A program made the position numbers and the translations under genes. This document shows, piece by piece, positions 23,297-31,844 of a stretch of 40,258 bases of DNA. Position 1 is the stretch's first letter, and each line of letters starts with the position of its first letter. The notes beneath the pieces were generated by a model. The model searched no databases. It saw only the letters and a list, made by a program, of their open reading frames with translations, and was not told the DNA's origin. Source of the DNA: Ruminococcus sp. (lineage in GTDB: Bacteria; Bacillota; Clostridia; Oscillospirales; Ruminococcaceae). The stretch is taken from contig JAFUTU010000004.1 in the NCBI GenBank assembly GCA_017484095.1, positions 1 to 40,258 on the forward strand, written 5' to 3'.

Positions 23297-24100
23297 ATGA
23301 AAAAGATAATAGCTATTATAGCTGCTTTGGCGCTTGCAGCTGCGTTTACAGCCTGCGGCAGCGTTGATGAGAGCAGCGTTAAAGAAACGAAAAGCCCGAT
23401 AGCTCCTCAGCCTGCTGAGGAGGAAAAAAGCGGTTCTGATGCATCGGTCACGGCAGATGAAGCTGCAAAGCTTGCCGAAAGTGCCGCTGATGTTTCAGAG
23501 GCTGCCGTTGATGAGAACAGCGATCAGGGGGTAGAAACATACATCGTCGAACCCGATATCGATATACCTGACAATTCTCTTGTCAACGACGCACAGTTCA
23601 CAGGCCCTGACGGCACCGTTTTCACCTTCGGAGAGCTCAGGAACTACGGCTATGCAAATTATGCTGACGGCTACTTCTATTGTATCGTTCCCGACGGCGG
23701 CGGAGCAGGCAGCGTATATTACACCCTGCACTATAGCAGCGACGGTCAGAACTGGGAGACTGCCGACGATTTTATACAGACGCTCAGCGGCGAAGCCAAT
23801 TACTTCGGACTGGATAACGGCACTATCGTGAAGTTTGAATTCAAGACCGCCGAGAACAACATTTTCCCAAAGGTGATAAACTACACCTTTGATCCCGATA
23901 GCCACACTCTCAGCTCAACAGTTTATGCCGATCTGTTTGACGGTCTCTTCACATTGGCTGACGGCAGCCCTGTCACCGAGGATTCTGTCCTCAGATACGA
24001 TGTAGGCTACGGCGGCGGCCGCACCTTCAGCTGCACTGTCATCGACACCTTGACAGACGATACCCTTTACGATGGACAGATCACTCTTCCGGAGGAGTGA
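23297..24100 (+). CDS. Hypothetical secreted lipoprotein
   Basis: A 267-residue protein with a lipoprotein signal peptide: MKKIIAIIAALALAAAFTAC, with the lipidated Cys at residue 20. An acidic Ala/Glu-rich linker runs to about residue 80. A beta-rich extracellular domain follows (FTGPDGTVFTFGELRNYGYA, then GSVYYTLHYSSDGQNWETAD), ending in DGQITLPEE. I do not recognise the domain. AAAGGAG precedes the ATG. The gene has its own promoter and terminator, so it is monocistronic, anchored on the outer face of the membrane. Function unknown. Confidence 0.85.
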   Translation: MKKIIAIIAALALAAAFTACGSVDESSVKETKSPIAPQPAEEEKSGSDASVTADEAAKLAESAADVSEAAVDENSDQGVETYIVEPDIDIPDNSLVNDAQFTGPDGTVFTFGELRNYGYANYADGYFYCIVPDGGGAGSVYYTLHYSSDGQNWETADDFIQTLSGEANYFGLDNGTIVKFEFKTAENNIFPKVINYTFDPDSHTLSSTVYADLFDGLFTLADGSPVTEDSVLRYDVGYGGGRTFSCTVIDTLTDDTLYDGQITLPEE

Positions 24101-24113
24101 TTTAATATATGCA

Positions 24114-24147
24114 CACGCTGCGTCAACTGACGCGGCGTGATTTTTTT
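24114..24147 (+). terminator. Terminator after the lipoprotein gene
   Basis: CACGCTGCGTC (24114-24124) pairs with GACGCGGCGTG (24129-24139), loop AACT, followed by ATTTTTTT. Confidence 0.9.
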
Positions 24148-24170
24148 GCCTGCTTTTGGTTCTTTTGCTG

Positions 24171-24199
24171 TTGACAACTACCATAAAAAGGAGTATAAT
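24171..24199 (+). promoter_or_regulatory. Promoter of the YfhO-type gene
   Basis: TTGACA (24171-24176), 17 bases, TATAAT (24194-24199), giving a leader of about 65 bases before the ATG at 24271. Confidence 0.85.
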
Positions 24200-24270
24200 T
24201 ACTTTGTTTGGTGCGGCTATGCTGCGCCTTTATTGTGTAGATATTTCTCGCTTTTGAAAGGAAATGATAT

Positions 24271-26961
24271 ATGGATAAACTAAGGAAGAACTATTCGCTG
24301 CTTGCATCTCCGCTGATAGTTATGGCGTTGATACTTGCAGTGTTTTACAAGGGCGGACTTTACCCCTTCGGCAACCATTCTGCGGCATGGTGTGATATGT
24401 ACCAGCAGGTGATACCTCTGCTGACCGATCTTAAAGATATACTTTCGGGCAAGCAGAGCATCTTTTTCAATCTCAACAACGCAGGCGGAATGAATTTCTG
24501 GGGCGTTTTCTTTTTCTTCATAGCCAGTCCCCTTTCATTTCTGGTGGTATTGTTCAAAAAGACTGAGATAGTCCTTATGGTGAACCTGCTGATAGTCGTG
24601 AAGCTTGGGCTTTCGGCATTTACCTCATCGCTGTATATGAAAAGGCATTTCAAGGGCCGCCTCAGCCAGATGATGATAGTTCTGCTCTCTGCAAGCTACG
24701 GCCTGTGCGGATACGGTATGCTGTATTTTCAGAACAATATCTGGCTCGATGAGATGTATCTTCTGCCGATGTTATTACTGGGCTTTGATATACTTCTTGA
24801 AAAAAGAAATATAGTACCTTTCACAGCAGTGCTTGCAGCTACCGTTATAGTGAACTACTATATCAGCTATATGGTTATAATATTCCTGCTGCTGTTGATG
24901 GGCGTATTCTGCTACAGATACAGAAAAGACGACAAATACAAATACGCTGCAACAGACCTTATCCTCTCGTGTATACTTGCGGCTATGGCGTCCGCAGTGG
25001 TCTGGATACCCTGCTTTACGCAGTATCTTTCAAGCGGAAGAACTACCTCTCTCGTGCATGAGCTTGCGAACTGCAATTTCTTAGGCAGCTATCAGACCAC
25101 TCTGAGCACGATATTCCCCTCAACTCTGGCAATACTGATCGTGATGGTCTGCGCATTTGATTCAAAGCAGAGAACAAAAAAGCTCAACACCTATCTGATA
25201 CTTCTGTTTCTTACCTTCGTACCGCTGATAGTTGAGCCTATAAACAAAATGTGGCACACAGGCAGCTATATGTCCTTCCCGTCAAGATACGGCTTTATCA
25301 CCGTCTATATGCTGATAATTTGTGCCGCAGGCTTCTTGTCAGACAGCACGCACTTCATCGAAAAGCCTAACGAAAAGTCAGACAGACCGTTTGCTTTTAT
25401 TGTATGCGCTATAGTTATTTACTGCTTCTATATGTTTTTCAGCGGCTTTGTCACTAATAATTACGAAAGCCTCACCCAGTTCACAAGGGGTCTCTGGCAA
25501 AGCGGCGATTCGTTCATGCTGCTGTTTGAACTTTTCTTTGTCTCTGTCATTTTGCAGGGCATCATATTCTTCCTGCACAAGAGGGGGCACATCTCCAAAA
25601 ACGTATTCCCGATCTTTGTCGGCGTCTGCCTCCTGATAGAGGGCTATACCAACACGGATATCTATATGCTCTCACCCTCTCAGAGAGATCAGCAAGCTTC
25701 AGCGAACCAGCAGGCAGTAATGGACCTTTCCGACAGGATATATGATGATGAAAGCTTCTACCGTGTCAATACGAGCAAAAAGCTGTTCGATGTGAACCTT
25801 GTGGGAGCTATGGGCTATAACTCCCTCGGACACTATACCTCTCTCACCGATGAGGACTATATGTTCATGATGAAGGAGATGGGCTATTCCTCCTACTGGA
25901 TGGAGGTAGGACCCTACGGCGGAACGGAGCTTACCGATGCGATAATGAATGTTAAGTACCGCATCGAGCCTCTCGACCAGACCAGTGACACGAAAAAGAT
26001 ATATAATAACAGCAAATATCAGATAGTTGAAAACCAATACTATCTGCCGCTCGGTATCATCACACAGGCTGATCTCTCAGGCACCGACCTTACCAAGAAC
26101 ACCAGAGCTGAGAACCAGCAGATCTTGTTTGAGAAGCTTTTCAATACCGATGAGCAGCTCATTCATGAATATAACTTTATCAGCAGGAACAAGGTTGTGG
26201 ATAACGAAAATTCCAAGTCCAGCTATAGCTTCAAGAGGCTGGAGGACACCGAGGACACCACCTTCGATTATATCCTTGATATCAAGAATGAGCAGACTAT
26301 CTATTTTGACTGCTTCGATAAACTTTCAAATGCCCTTACAGAGCATATAAACGGCACCTTTGACATTAAGGTGAACGGTTATACCGTACAGTCAGACTAT
26401 CCTTCAAAGAGCTTTAACGGCCTGTTGAAGCTCGGTACCTTTGAGAATGAGACCGTTACAATAAAACTGACTATAAAGCACGACCTTGATGCAAAAAGCT
26501 TCGGCGTGTTCGGTCTCGATAAGGCTCTGCTCGACAGCAAGCTCTCAGAGGTAAAAACCGCAAACATCAAAGAGGACGGCTCTGAACTCAAAGGCAGTAT
26601 ACAGGCTTCCGAGGGCGATAAGTGCGTGCTCAGTATCCCGTACAATGACGGGCTTACCGTAAAGGTGAACGGTAAGGAGGTTAAGTACGACCGTCCGTTT
26701 GCCGACCTGATATCGTTTGATCTGAATGATGGCAATAACGATATCGAGATAAGCTTTACATCCAAGGGTTTCATCCCGGGGCTTGTGATCTCACTCATCG
26801 GCATAGCACTGACGGTGCTTTACGCTGTAAAGATCAAAAAGCTTGAGGCAAGCAAAGAACTGATCGTAGTCTCTTCCGTGCTGCTGCAGCTTGCAGGCCT
26901 GATAACGCTTATAGTGGTATATGCGGTACCTTGCCTGATAAATATGTATGTCAAAGAATAA
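24271..26961 (+). CDS. YfhO-family membrane protein, GT-C-like
   Basis: An 896-residue polytopic membrane protein of the YfhO family. About 12 hydrophobic segments lie in residues 10-460, with the family pattern GNHSAAWCDMYQQVIPLLTD in the first extracytoplasmic loop, including the acidic residue that resembles the GT-C glycosyltransferase active loop. LLASATYGLCGYGM-like and FPSRYGFI segments follow. An extracellular domain (about 480-860) follows, closed by two more membrane helices and a short basic tail. In Bacillus and relatives YfhO/CsbB-type proteins glycosylate wall polymers such as lipoteichoic acid; applying that here is inference. It is monocistronic, with a consensus promoter and strong terminator. 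Confidence 0.88.
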   Translation: MDKLRKNYSLLASPLIVMALILAVFYKGGLYPFGNHSAAWCDMYQQVIPLLTDLKDILSGKQSIFFNLNNAGGMNFWGVFFFFIASPLSFLVVLFKKTEIVLMVNLLIVVKLGLSAFTSSLYMKRHFKGRLSQMMIVLLSASYGLCGYGMLYFQNNIWLDEMYLLPMLLLGFDILLEKRNIVPFTAVLAATVIVNYYISYMVIIFLLLLMGVFCYRYRKDDKYKYAATDLILSCILAAMASAVVWIPCFTQYLSSGRTTSLVHELANCNFLGSYQTTLSTIFPSTLAILIVMVCAFDSKQRTKKLNTYLILLFLTFVPLIVEPINKMWHTGSYMSFPSRYGFITVYMLIICAAGFLSDSTHFIEKPNEKSDRPFAFIVCAIVIYCFYMFFSGFVTNNYESLTQFTRGLWQSGDSFMLLFELFFVSVILQGIIFFLHKRGHISKNVFPIFVGVCLLIEGYTNTDIYMLSPSQRDQQASANQQAVMDLSDRIYDDESFYRVNTSKKLFDVNLVGAMGYNSLGHYTSLTDEDYMFMMKEMGYSSYWMEVGPYGGTELTDAIMNVKYRIEPLDQTSDTKKIYNNSKYQIVENQYYLPLGIITQADLSGTDLTKNTRAENQQILFEKLFNTDEQLIHEYNFISRNKVVDNENSKSSYSFKRLEDTEDTTFDYILDIKNEQTIYFDCFDKLSNALTEHINGTFDIKVNGYTVQSDYPSKSFNGLLKLGTFENETVTIKLTIKHDLDAKSFGVFGLDKALLDSKLSEVKTANIKEDGSELKGSIQASEGDKCVLSIPYNDGLTVKVNGKEVKYDRPFADLISFDLNDGNNDIEISFTSKGFIPGLVISLIGIALTVLYAVKIKKLEASKELIVVSSVLLQLAGLITLIVVYAVPCLINMYVKE

Positions 26962-26966
26962 GCTTT

Positions 26967-27004
26967 CGTATATCCCTGCAAAATGTGCAGGGATATACGG
27001 CTTT
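26967..27004 (+). terminator. Terminator hairpin after the YfhO-type gene
   Basis: CGTATATCCCTGCA (26967-26980) and TGCAGGGATATACG (26986-26999) form a perfect 14-bp stem with a 5-base loop, followed by GCTTTG. Confidence 0.8.
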
Positions 27005-27137
27005 GTACGGTTTTTCAAATATTTACAAATATGTAATACATACTCTTTTGTAATGTGATATTATATCAGCAGACTGATTTTCTAATGGTAGAACTACCTG
27101 CTGCTAAGCGGCAAATCTGATTATGGAGAATAGAAAA

Positions 27138-28532
27138 ATGGAGAAAAAAAGAAATTCGTTTTCGAGCTCGCTTGGCTTTGTCCTGGCAGCAGCAGGAAGT
27201 GCTGTAGGCCTCGGAAACATATGGAGATTCCCGTACCTTGCTGCAAAGGACGGAGGCGGACTGTTCCTTGTCACATATCTTGTGCTGGCACTTACCTTTG
27301 GCTTCACACTGATAGTTTCGGAAATAGCTATCGGAAGAAAAACAAAACAAAGCTGCCTTACAGCCTATTCAAAGCTGCATAAGCCCTCAGGCTGGATAGG
27401 TATATTTGCAAGCTTAGTGCCGTTTCTTATATTGCCGTATTATTGCATAATAGGCGGCTGGGTGTTAAAGTATGCAGTCGTATTTCTCACAGGGCACGGC
27501 ACAGACGCCGCAGATGACAGCTATTTCGGCGGATTTATAACGAGCTATGTCTCGCCTATAGTTTTTGATATCATCTTCCTTGCGGCTACTGCCTTTATAA
27601 TCTATTTGGGTGTAAACAAGGGTATAGAGCTGATCTCAAAGGTGCTTATGCCTATACTTCTTCTGGTCGTCATAGGCATTGCGATATTCTCCCTCACCAT
27701 AACGGGTGAGGACGGCAGAACAGGCATGGACGGCTTAAAAGTGCTTCTGGTGCCCGACTTCACCGGTGTTGGCATCAAAGACTATTTTATGATAGTAATT
27801 GATGCAATGGGACAGCTTTTCTACAGTATAAGCGTCGCAATGGGTATCATGGTCACCTACGGCTCTTATTTCAAAGACGACAGCAACCTTATCAAATCCG
27901 TAAACCAGATAGAGATCTTCGATACCCTCGTTGCCTTTCTGGCAGGCGTTATGATAATACCTCCCGTGGTAGCATTCATGGGCACGGAGCAGATGAAAAA
28001 CACAGCAGGACCTTCCCTTATGTTTGCCACACTGCCAAAGGTATTTGCAAAAATGGGAACTGTAGGCAATATAGTCGGCGCTGTGTTCTTCATAATGGTG
28101 CTGTTTGCGGCACTTACAAGCTGCATCTCCATACTTGAAGCCGTTGTATCGAGCCTTATAGATAAATTCGGCTGGAGCCGAAAAAAAGCCACTATAATCG
28201 AGAGCGTTATAGCTCTGGGGCTGGGCGTGATGATATGTCTCGGATATAATGCACTGTATTTCGAGGCAAAACTACCTAACACTGCAAAGGATTCCTCGGC
28301 ACAGCTGCTCGATATCTTTGACTATCTGAGTAACAATATCTTTATGCCGATAGTAGCAATAAGCACATGCATACTTGTGGGCTGGCTCATAAAGCCTAAG
28401 ACCATGATCGACGAAGCCACCAAAAACGGCGAGAAAATGGGCAGAAAGGGCTTATATATCGTAATGGTAAAGTTTATCGCACCTGTTTTGCTGTTTGTTT
28501 TGCTGCTGGGCTCTCTCGGAATTATTAAATAA
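27138..28532 (+). CDS. Sodium-dependent transporter, NSS (SNF) family
   Basis: A 464-residue, 11-12-helix symporter that uses a sodium gradient to import an amino acid or similar small solute. The first helix has the NSS signature AAAGSAVGLGNIWRFPYLAA, with the sodium- and substrate-binding backbone break; YSISVAMGIMVTYGSY and FAALTSCISILEAVVS are later family motifs. The substrate cannot be predicted. The ATG at 27138 is preferred to the one 15 bases upstream because GGAG lies 9 bases before it. It stands alone between terminators. The 120 bases upstream contain no clear consensus promoter that I can fix. Confidence 0.93.
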   Translation: MEKKRNSFSSSLGFVLAAAGSAVGLGNIWRFPYLAAKDGGGLFLVTYLVLALTFGFTLIVSEIAIGRKTKQSCLTAYSKLHKPSGWIGIFASLVPFLILPYYCIIGGWVLKYAVVFLTGHGTDAADDSYFGGFITSYVSPIVFDIIFLAATAFIIYLGVNKGIELISKVLMPILLLVVIGIAIFSLTITGEDGRTGMDGLKVLLVPDFTGVGIKDYFMIVIDAMGQLFYSISVAMGIMVTYGSYFKDDSNLIKSVNQIEIFDTLVAFLAGVMIIPPVVAFMGTEQMKNTAGPSLMFATLPKVFAKMGTVGNIVGAVFFIMVLFAALTSCISILEAVVSSLIDKFGWSRKKATIIESVIALGLGVMICLGYNALYFEAKLPNTAKDSSAQLLDIFDYLSNNIFMPIVAISTCILVGWLIKPKTMIDEATKNGEKMGRKGLYIVMVKFIAPVLLFVLLLGSLGIIK

Positions 28533-28584
28533 CAGTTTGTCTACAAAGTACTGTTTTTATTTATTTATTTATCCGAAGGGGATT

Positions 28585-28606
28585 GGGGGCGACCGGAAAG
28601 CCCCCT
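28585..28606. repeat. GC hairpin downstream of the transporter gene
   Basis: GGGGGC and GCCCCC flank a 9-base loop. No T-run follows, so it is a weak 3'-end or boundary structure. The interval 28533-28802 otherwise holds only the terminator at 28680 and the sigma-factor leader. Confidence 0.4.
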
Positions 28607-28679
28607 GACAAGGCGACAATATATTTATTAATCAGCAGTTATTCTGAACGTAGGACTAAAATAGGGCTTTGCAACAACT

Positions 28680-28714
28680 ATACCCCCGAATTTTTTCGGG
28701 GGTATTTTATATTT
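28680..28714 (+). terminator. Rho-independent terminator
   Basis: ATACCCCCGAA (28680-28690) pairs perfectly with TTCGGGGGTAT (28695-28705), a TTTT loop, followed by TTTATATTT. Confidence 0.9.
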
Positions 28715-28802
28715 GCTGCAAGGAAACAATGTTGTTAAGCGTATTATTAGTGAAAACCAAAATGACGGGTCTCCCCTTGGCTCGTTGTGAAGGGGTGGTT
28801 TT

Positions 28803-29270
28803 ATGCCGATCGGCAGCGCAGACTTTGAAAAGGTCTACGAAAAATATTTCAACATGATATACAGAATATGTTTTGTGTATTTCAGCGGAAACTCTCACGA
28901 TACCGAGGACGCAGTGCAGACGGTGTTTTTAAAGCTTATGACGTCTCACAGCGCACCCGATGAAGCGGAGCATCTTAAAGCATGGCTCATAGTAACCGCA
29001 CAGAACACCTGCAAAAGTATGCTCAGGCGCTCACTGCGTAAAAACCTGCCGCTTGATGCCGCTTCCGATAAGCAGGCGCCCTTTGAATACGGCGACACCC
29101 TGAAAGCAGTTATGGGCCTGCCTTATGAGCAGAAGAACGCGGTGCTCCTCTGCTATTATGAGGGCTATACAGCCAAGGAGGCAGCAAAGCTTATGGGCTG
29201 CCGCGAGAACACAGTCTATTCCTATATCCACAGAGCAAAGAAAAAACTAACAAAACAGCTGGGAGTGTGA
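28803..29270 (+). CDS. ECF-type RNA polymerase sigma factor
   Basis: A 155-residue sigma factor with only the two ECF domains. Region 2 covers about 5-75 (FEKVYEKYFNMIYRICFVYF, then DTEDAVQTVFLKLM and KAWLIVTAQNTCKSMLRRSL). Region 4 covers about 95-150 (LPYEQKNAVLLCYYEGYTAK, then EAAKLMGCRENTVYSYIHRA). It directs RNA polymerase to a regulon probably including its own operon. The upstream stretch has GGAAACAATGTTG at about 28722, which resembles the ECF -35 element GGAAC; this is a hint only. GAAGGGG precedes the ATG. The following gene, a single-pass membrane protein, starts 5 bases after the stop and is its likely anti-sigma factor. Confidence 0.93.
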   Translation: MPIGSADFEKVYEKYFNMIYRICFVYFSGNSHDTEDAVQTVFLKLMTSHSAPDEAEHLKAWLIVTAQNTCKSMLRRSLRKNLPLDAASDKQAPFEYGDTLKAVMGLPYEQKNAVLLCYYEGYTAKEAAKLMGCRENTVYSYIHRAKKKLTKQLGV

Positions 29271-29275
29271 GCATT

Positions 29276-31099
29276 ATGACAGATAAACAGCTCGAAACGA
29301 GCCTTAAAGCAGAACTTGATGCGGTCGATCCGTCTCCTGAGGTCAAGGCTCGCATTCGCGCAGGATTGACAGGTGATACTATGATAAACAGAGAAAGAGA
29401 CATAACCCTGAACAAAGCGGAAGATAAAAACGAAACCTATGGACAGGGAGCAAAAGTAAGAACAGGCAGCAAAGCAGTCGCAGCGGCAGCCGCAGCAGTT
29501 ATGCTTATAGGCGGCGGCGCGTTCCTCCTTAAAAGCGGCAGCGACATCAAGTCATCAGACAGCTCATCTCCGAGCTCGGCAGCGGCAGTTATACCCGAGA
29601 GCGACCAGGATACCGGCCTTATCACGCAAGAGATCGCAGACCCGAATTTAGAAGAGCTCTTCTACCCCGATGCAGACAGCATTTTCCGTAAATTCGGCAA
29701 CGGCATTATATGTGGAACTACCCAGATATTCGACCTCGGCGGAGGAAAATATCTTGTGGAGCAGGCGCTTGACGACAGCTTCCAGAATTCCTCTTACCGC
29801 ATTTATGATGCCAACACAAACACCATAGGCGAAAACAAAATAACGGAAAGCAACCCGATAGTTCAGATAAGAGACAATGCCGTTATAATCTATTCTATGA
29901 TAAGCAAGGAGAACTCTACCGCGGCGGTCAGCTGGGACATCTATGACTTTGACCTGAACAAAAAAGTGCCCGAAGATAACTTTGAGATCTCTGTAATGGG
30001 TGAAAACAACGAGCCCGAGCTGACAGTCTACTGCGATAACGGCACTTATACCGCGACCGTTTCTGAAGACCTCGGCTTCTATATGAGCAAACTCACCTTT
30101 GACAAGACCGCAGACACTGCCGCTGTCGCTTTCTGTGACAGGAAGGGCAACAGCACCCTAGCAGTGATCAAGCACGATCAGATCATCGTCAGGGAAATGG
30201 GCGAACTCTATGAGCTTGAACCCTATAAAGAAGAAAACTGGCAGTCACATATTGCGGCTCCTGTTGTTGACGGTTTCCTGCTCAGCGAGGACGGCTCTCA
30301 GATATTTATGACCGTTATGGCAGGCGATAAGTATTATCTCTGCCGTGAGGACATAACAGAGATCACCGATACTATCATATCTGATGACGGACTGCCCGAA
30401 ATGGTAACTATCCACCGTGACGGCGAAATAGATCATAACTATGTTTTCAGCGAGCTCGACTGGGAAGGCGGTCATAATATGTTCCTGATAAACGGCACTC
30501 TGTACCTCTTTGAATCAGACTTCCCGACCTATTACACTCTTGACAGCGTAAACGGCGTAGAAGCACACACGCTGCAAAAAACCGACGTTGAAAACAACAA
30601 TGACAGATATGAGATATACAATATGTCTAAGAGCGGCAAGTATACTATCAGAATGAGCAGCAGTCAGTCAACAAATAAGACGGTTCTTGAAGTTTTCCTC
30701 ACAGAGGACATGTCGCTCGTATGGTCTGACACACTGACGGATGCAAGTTTGTTCTTCAATTCAGATCAGCGCAACACGTTCTTCAACGAAGAAACAGGCG
30801 ACCTGGAGCTCGCCTTTACAAGCGCCGATGAGGATTATCTTGAGCTTGGCGTTTACCGCAGGAACATCTTCGGCAACGATATCACCGAGGAAGAGCCTGC
30901 AGATGAGCCTGAGCAAAGTGATACGTCCGCATCAGACGATATCCCCGAGGGGCTTGCAGCGACCACGACGACCTCAGCCGAGCCCACAGAGGAGCTCCCT
31001 GACGAGACCCCTGATGAAGCAGAACAGGAAGCTCAGGAGAAGCCTGAAACTACCACTACTACAGTTACCGCACCTCTCCCCGATGTCTATTTTGAATAA
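29276..31099 (+). CDS. Probable membrane-bound anti-sigma factor with large ectodomain
   Basis: A 607-residue single-pass protein. Residues 1-65 are cytoplasmic and contain MTDKQLETSLKAELDAVDPS, a short helical region as in many ECF anti-sigma factors. One membrane segment lies at about 66-85 (AVAAAAAAVMLIGGGAFLL). The ectodomain of about 450 residues is repeat-like and beta-rich, with WDIYDFDLN, YELEPYKEENW and similar strands suggesting a propeller-like fold; I do not recognise it. The tail is rich in Thr, Glu and Pro, as in secreted Ruminococcus proteins. ATG 29276 is preferred over GTG 29267 because of its spacing from GGGAG. Coupling to the sigma gene is the main support for the role. 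Confidence 0.75.
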   Translation: MTDKQLETSLKAELDAVDPSPEVKARIRAGLTGDTMINRERDITLNKAEDKNETYGQGAKVRTGSKAVAAAAAAVMLIGGGAFLLKSGSDIKSSDSSSPSSAAAVIPESDQDTGLITQEIADPNLEELFYPDADSIFRKFGNGIICGTTQIFDLGGGKYLVEQALDDSFQNSSYRIYDANTNTIGENKITESNPIVQIRDNAVIIYSMISKENSTAAVSWDIYDFDLNKKVPEDNFEISVMGENNEPELTVYCDNGTYTATVSEDLGFYMSKLTFDKTADTAAVAFCDRKGNSTLAVIKHDQIIVREMGELYELEPYKEENWQSHIAAPVVDGFLLSEDGSQIFMTVMAGDKYYLCREDITEITDTIISDDGLPEMVTIHRDGEIDHNYVFSELDWEGGHNMFLINGTLYLFESDFPTYYTLDSVNGVEAHTLQKTDVENNNDRYEIYNMSKSGKYTIRMSSSQSTNKTVLEVFLTEDMSLVWSDTLTDASLFFNSDQRNTFFNEETGDLELAFTSADEDYLELGVYRRNIFGNDITEEEPADEPEQSDTSASDDIPEGLAATTTTSAEPTEELPDETPDEAEQEAQEKPETTTTTVTAPLPDVYFE

Positions 31100-31130
31100 T
31101 ACAAGCCATATCCGACCCATTTATAACCCA

Positions 31131-31170
31131 AACCGTCCCCTGCCAGTCATCGGCAGAGGACGGTTTTTTG
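31131..31170 (+). terminator. Terminator of the sigma/anti-sigma operon
   Basis: AACCGTCC (31131-31138) with GGACGGTT (31158-31165), enclosing CTGCC/GGCAG; six Ts follow. It ends 10 bases before the convergent CotF-like gene. Confidence 0.9.
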
Positions 31171-31179
31171 TTATCTTTT

Positions 31180-31419
31180 TCAGCTGAACTGCTGCTTTAA
31201 CTGACTGATCTTGTCCTGCTCGGCGCAGTCTGTTTTGTACCAGCCCTTTTCACTCATCTTTGAATAGATCTGATCCTGCATCGAAAGAGAACTGTTCAGA
31301 GCGCTCCCGAAGCTTGACCTTACGTTATCTGTCGACGCTTCGATAGTTCCGTGAAGATAAAGATCGCACACGCCCTTCTCAAGCATGAGCATATTTTCCA
31401 TAAGCTCCTGATCGTTCAT
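31180..31419 (-). CDS. CotF-like spore coat family protein
   Basis: A 79-residue helical protein. MNDQELMENMLMLEKGVCDL and then YLHGTIEASTDNVRSSFGSA followed by QDQIYSKMSEKGWY match the coat protein F (CotF/ferritin-like) domain, in which a short acidic helix is followed by a YLHGxIES-type and an xxxQxxIYxxMxxKGWY motif. In Bacillus CotF is a spore coat component; many relatives have unknown roles. GGAGGGAT lies just before the ATG. The gene starts 15 bases after a second, smaller CotF-like gene, so the pair forms an operon. Confidence 0.85.
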   Translation of the reverse strand: MNDQELMENMLMLEKGVCDLYLHGTIEASTDNVRSSFGSALNSSLSMQDQIYSKMSEKGWYKTDCAEQDKISQLKQQFS

Positions 31420-31434
31420 TTAAATCCCTCCTTT

Positions 31435-31614
31435 TTAGTTGTTCAGCAGACTGAACATACTTGAATAGATCTGCTGATGACTTGCCATCATAGAGCCTGC
31501 CAGCTCCTTGAGCTCACTGTCCTGAAGCTGTTCGCTCAGCTCCTTGCACTTGGTAAGAAAGTATTTTTCATGTCCCAGAGCATCTCCGATATAGAGAAGT
31601 TCCTTGCTTGTCAT
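31435..31614 (-). CDS. Small CotF-like helical protein
   Basis: A 59-residue gene: it starts MTSKELLYIGDALGHEKYFL, continues with a CKELSEQLQDSELKELAG helix and ends MMASHQQIYSSMFSLLNN. The final helix HQQIYSSMFSLL parallels the QDQIYSKM helix of the downstream gene, and the two-helix form looks like half of a ferritin-like coat protein. AAAGGAGGGAT precedes the ATG with good spacing. A 19-base palindrome lies between the ribosome site and the upstream region. It probably partners the 79-residue protein, perhaps as two halves of a helical bundle; that is inference. Confidence 0.8.
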   Translation of the reverse strand: MTSKELLYIGDALGHEKYFLTKCKELSEQLQDSELKELAGSMMASHQQIYSSMFSLLNN

Positions 31615-31637
31615 AGATGATCCCTCCTTTTCGATAT

Positions 31638-31656
31638 CGGACGGAAATTCCGTCCG
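31638..31656. promoter_or_regulatory. 19-base palindrome upstream of the CotF-like pair
   Basis: CGGACGGAA and TTCCGTCCG are perfect inverted copies around one base (31647), 24 bases before the start codon. Candidate operator or hairpin near the ribosome site. Confidence 0.55.
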
Positions 31657-31745
31657 TCAGTACCATTATTCCCCTTTGCGGGAAAAATATACCGAACTAA
31701 CAAAGCAATATTAAACTATGTAATAGAAATGTAATGAGCATTCCG

Positions 31746-31774
31746 TTGACAAAATGTGTCTGAGATGTTATACT
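31746..31774 (+). promoter_or_regulatory. Promoter of the zinc-ribbon gene pair
   Basis: TTGACA (31746-31751), 17 bases, TATACT (31769-31774). The leader before the ATG at 31845 is about 65 bases. Confidence 0.8.
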
Positions 31775-31844
31775 CTTTAAGGATAGATCAGTCGTAATAT
31801 CGTCAGATCATTCATATCCTTATCTGTATCGGGAGGTCTTTTTA

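Noticed and set aside
27066..27122. tRNA-like stretch (TGGTAGAACTACC) before the NSS transporter
   Set aside because: It does not fold into a cloverleaf, lacks a T-loop GTTCRA sequence and is too short.
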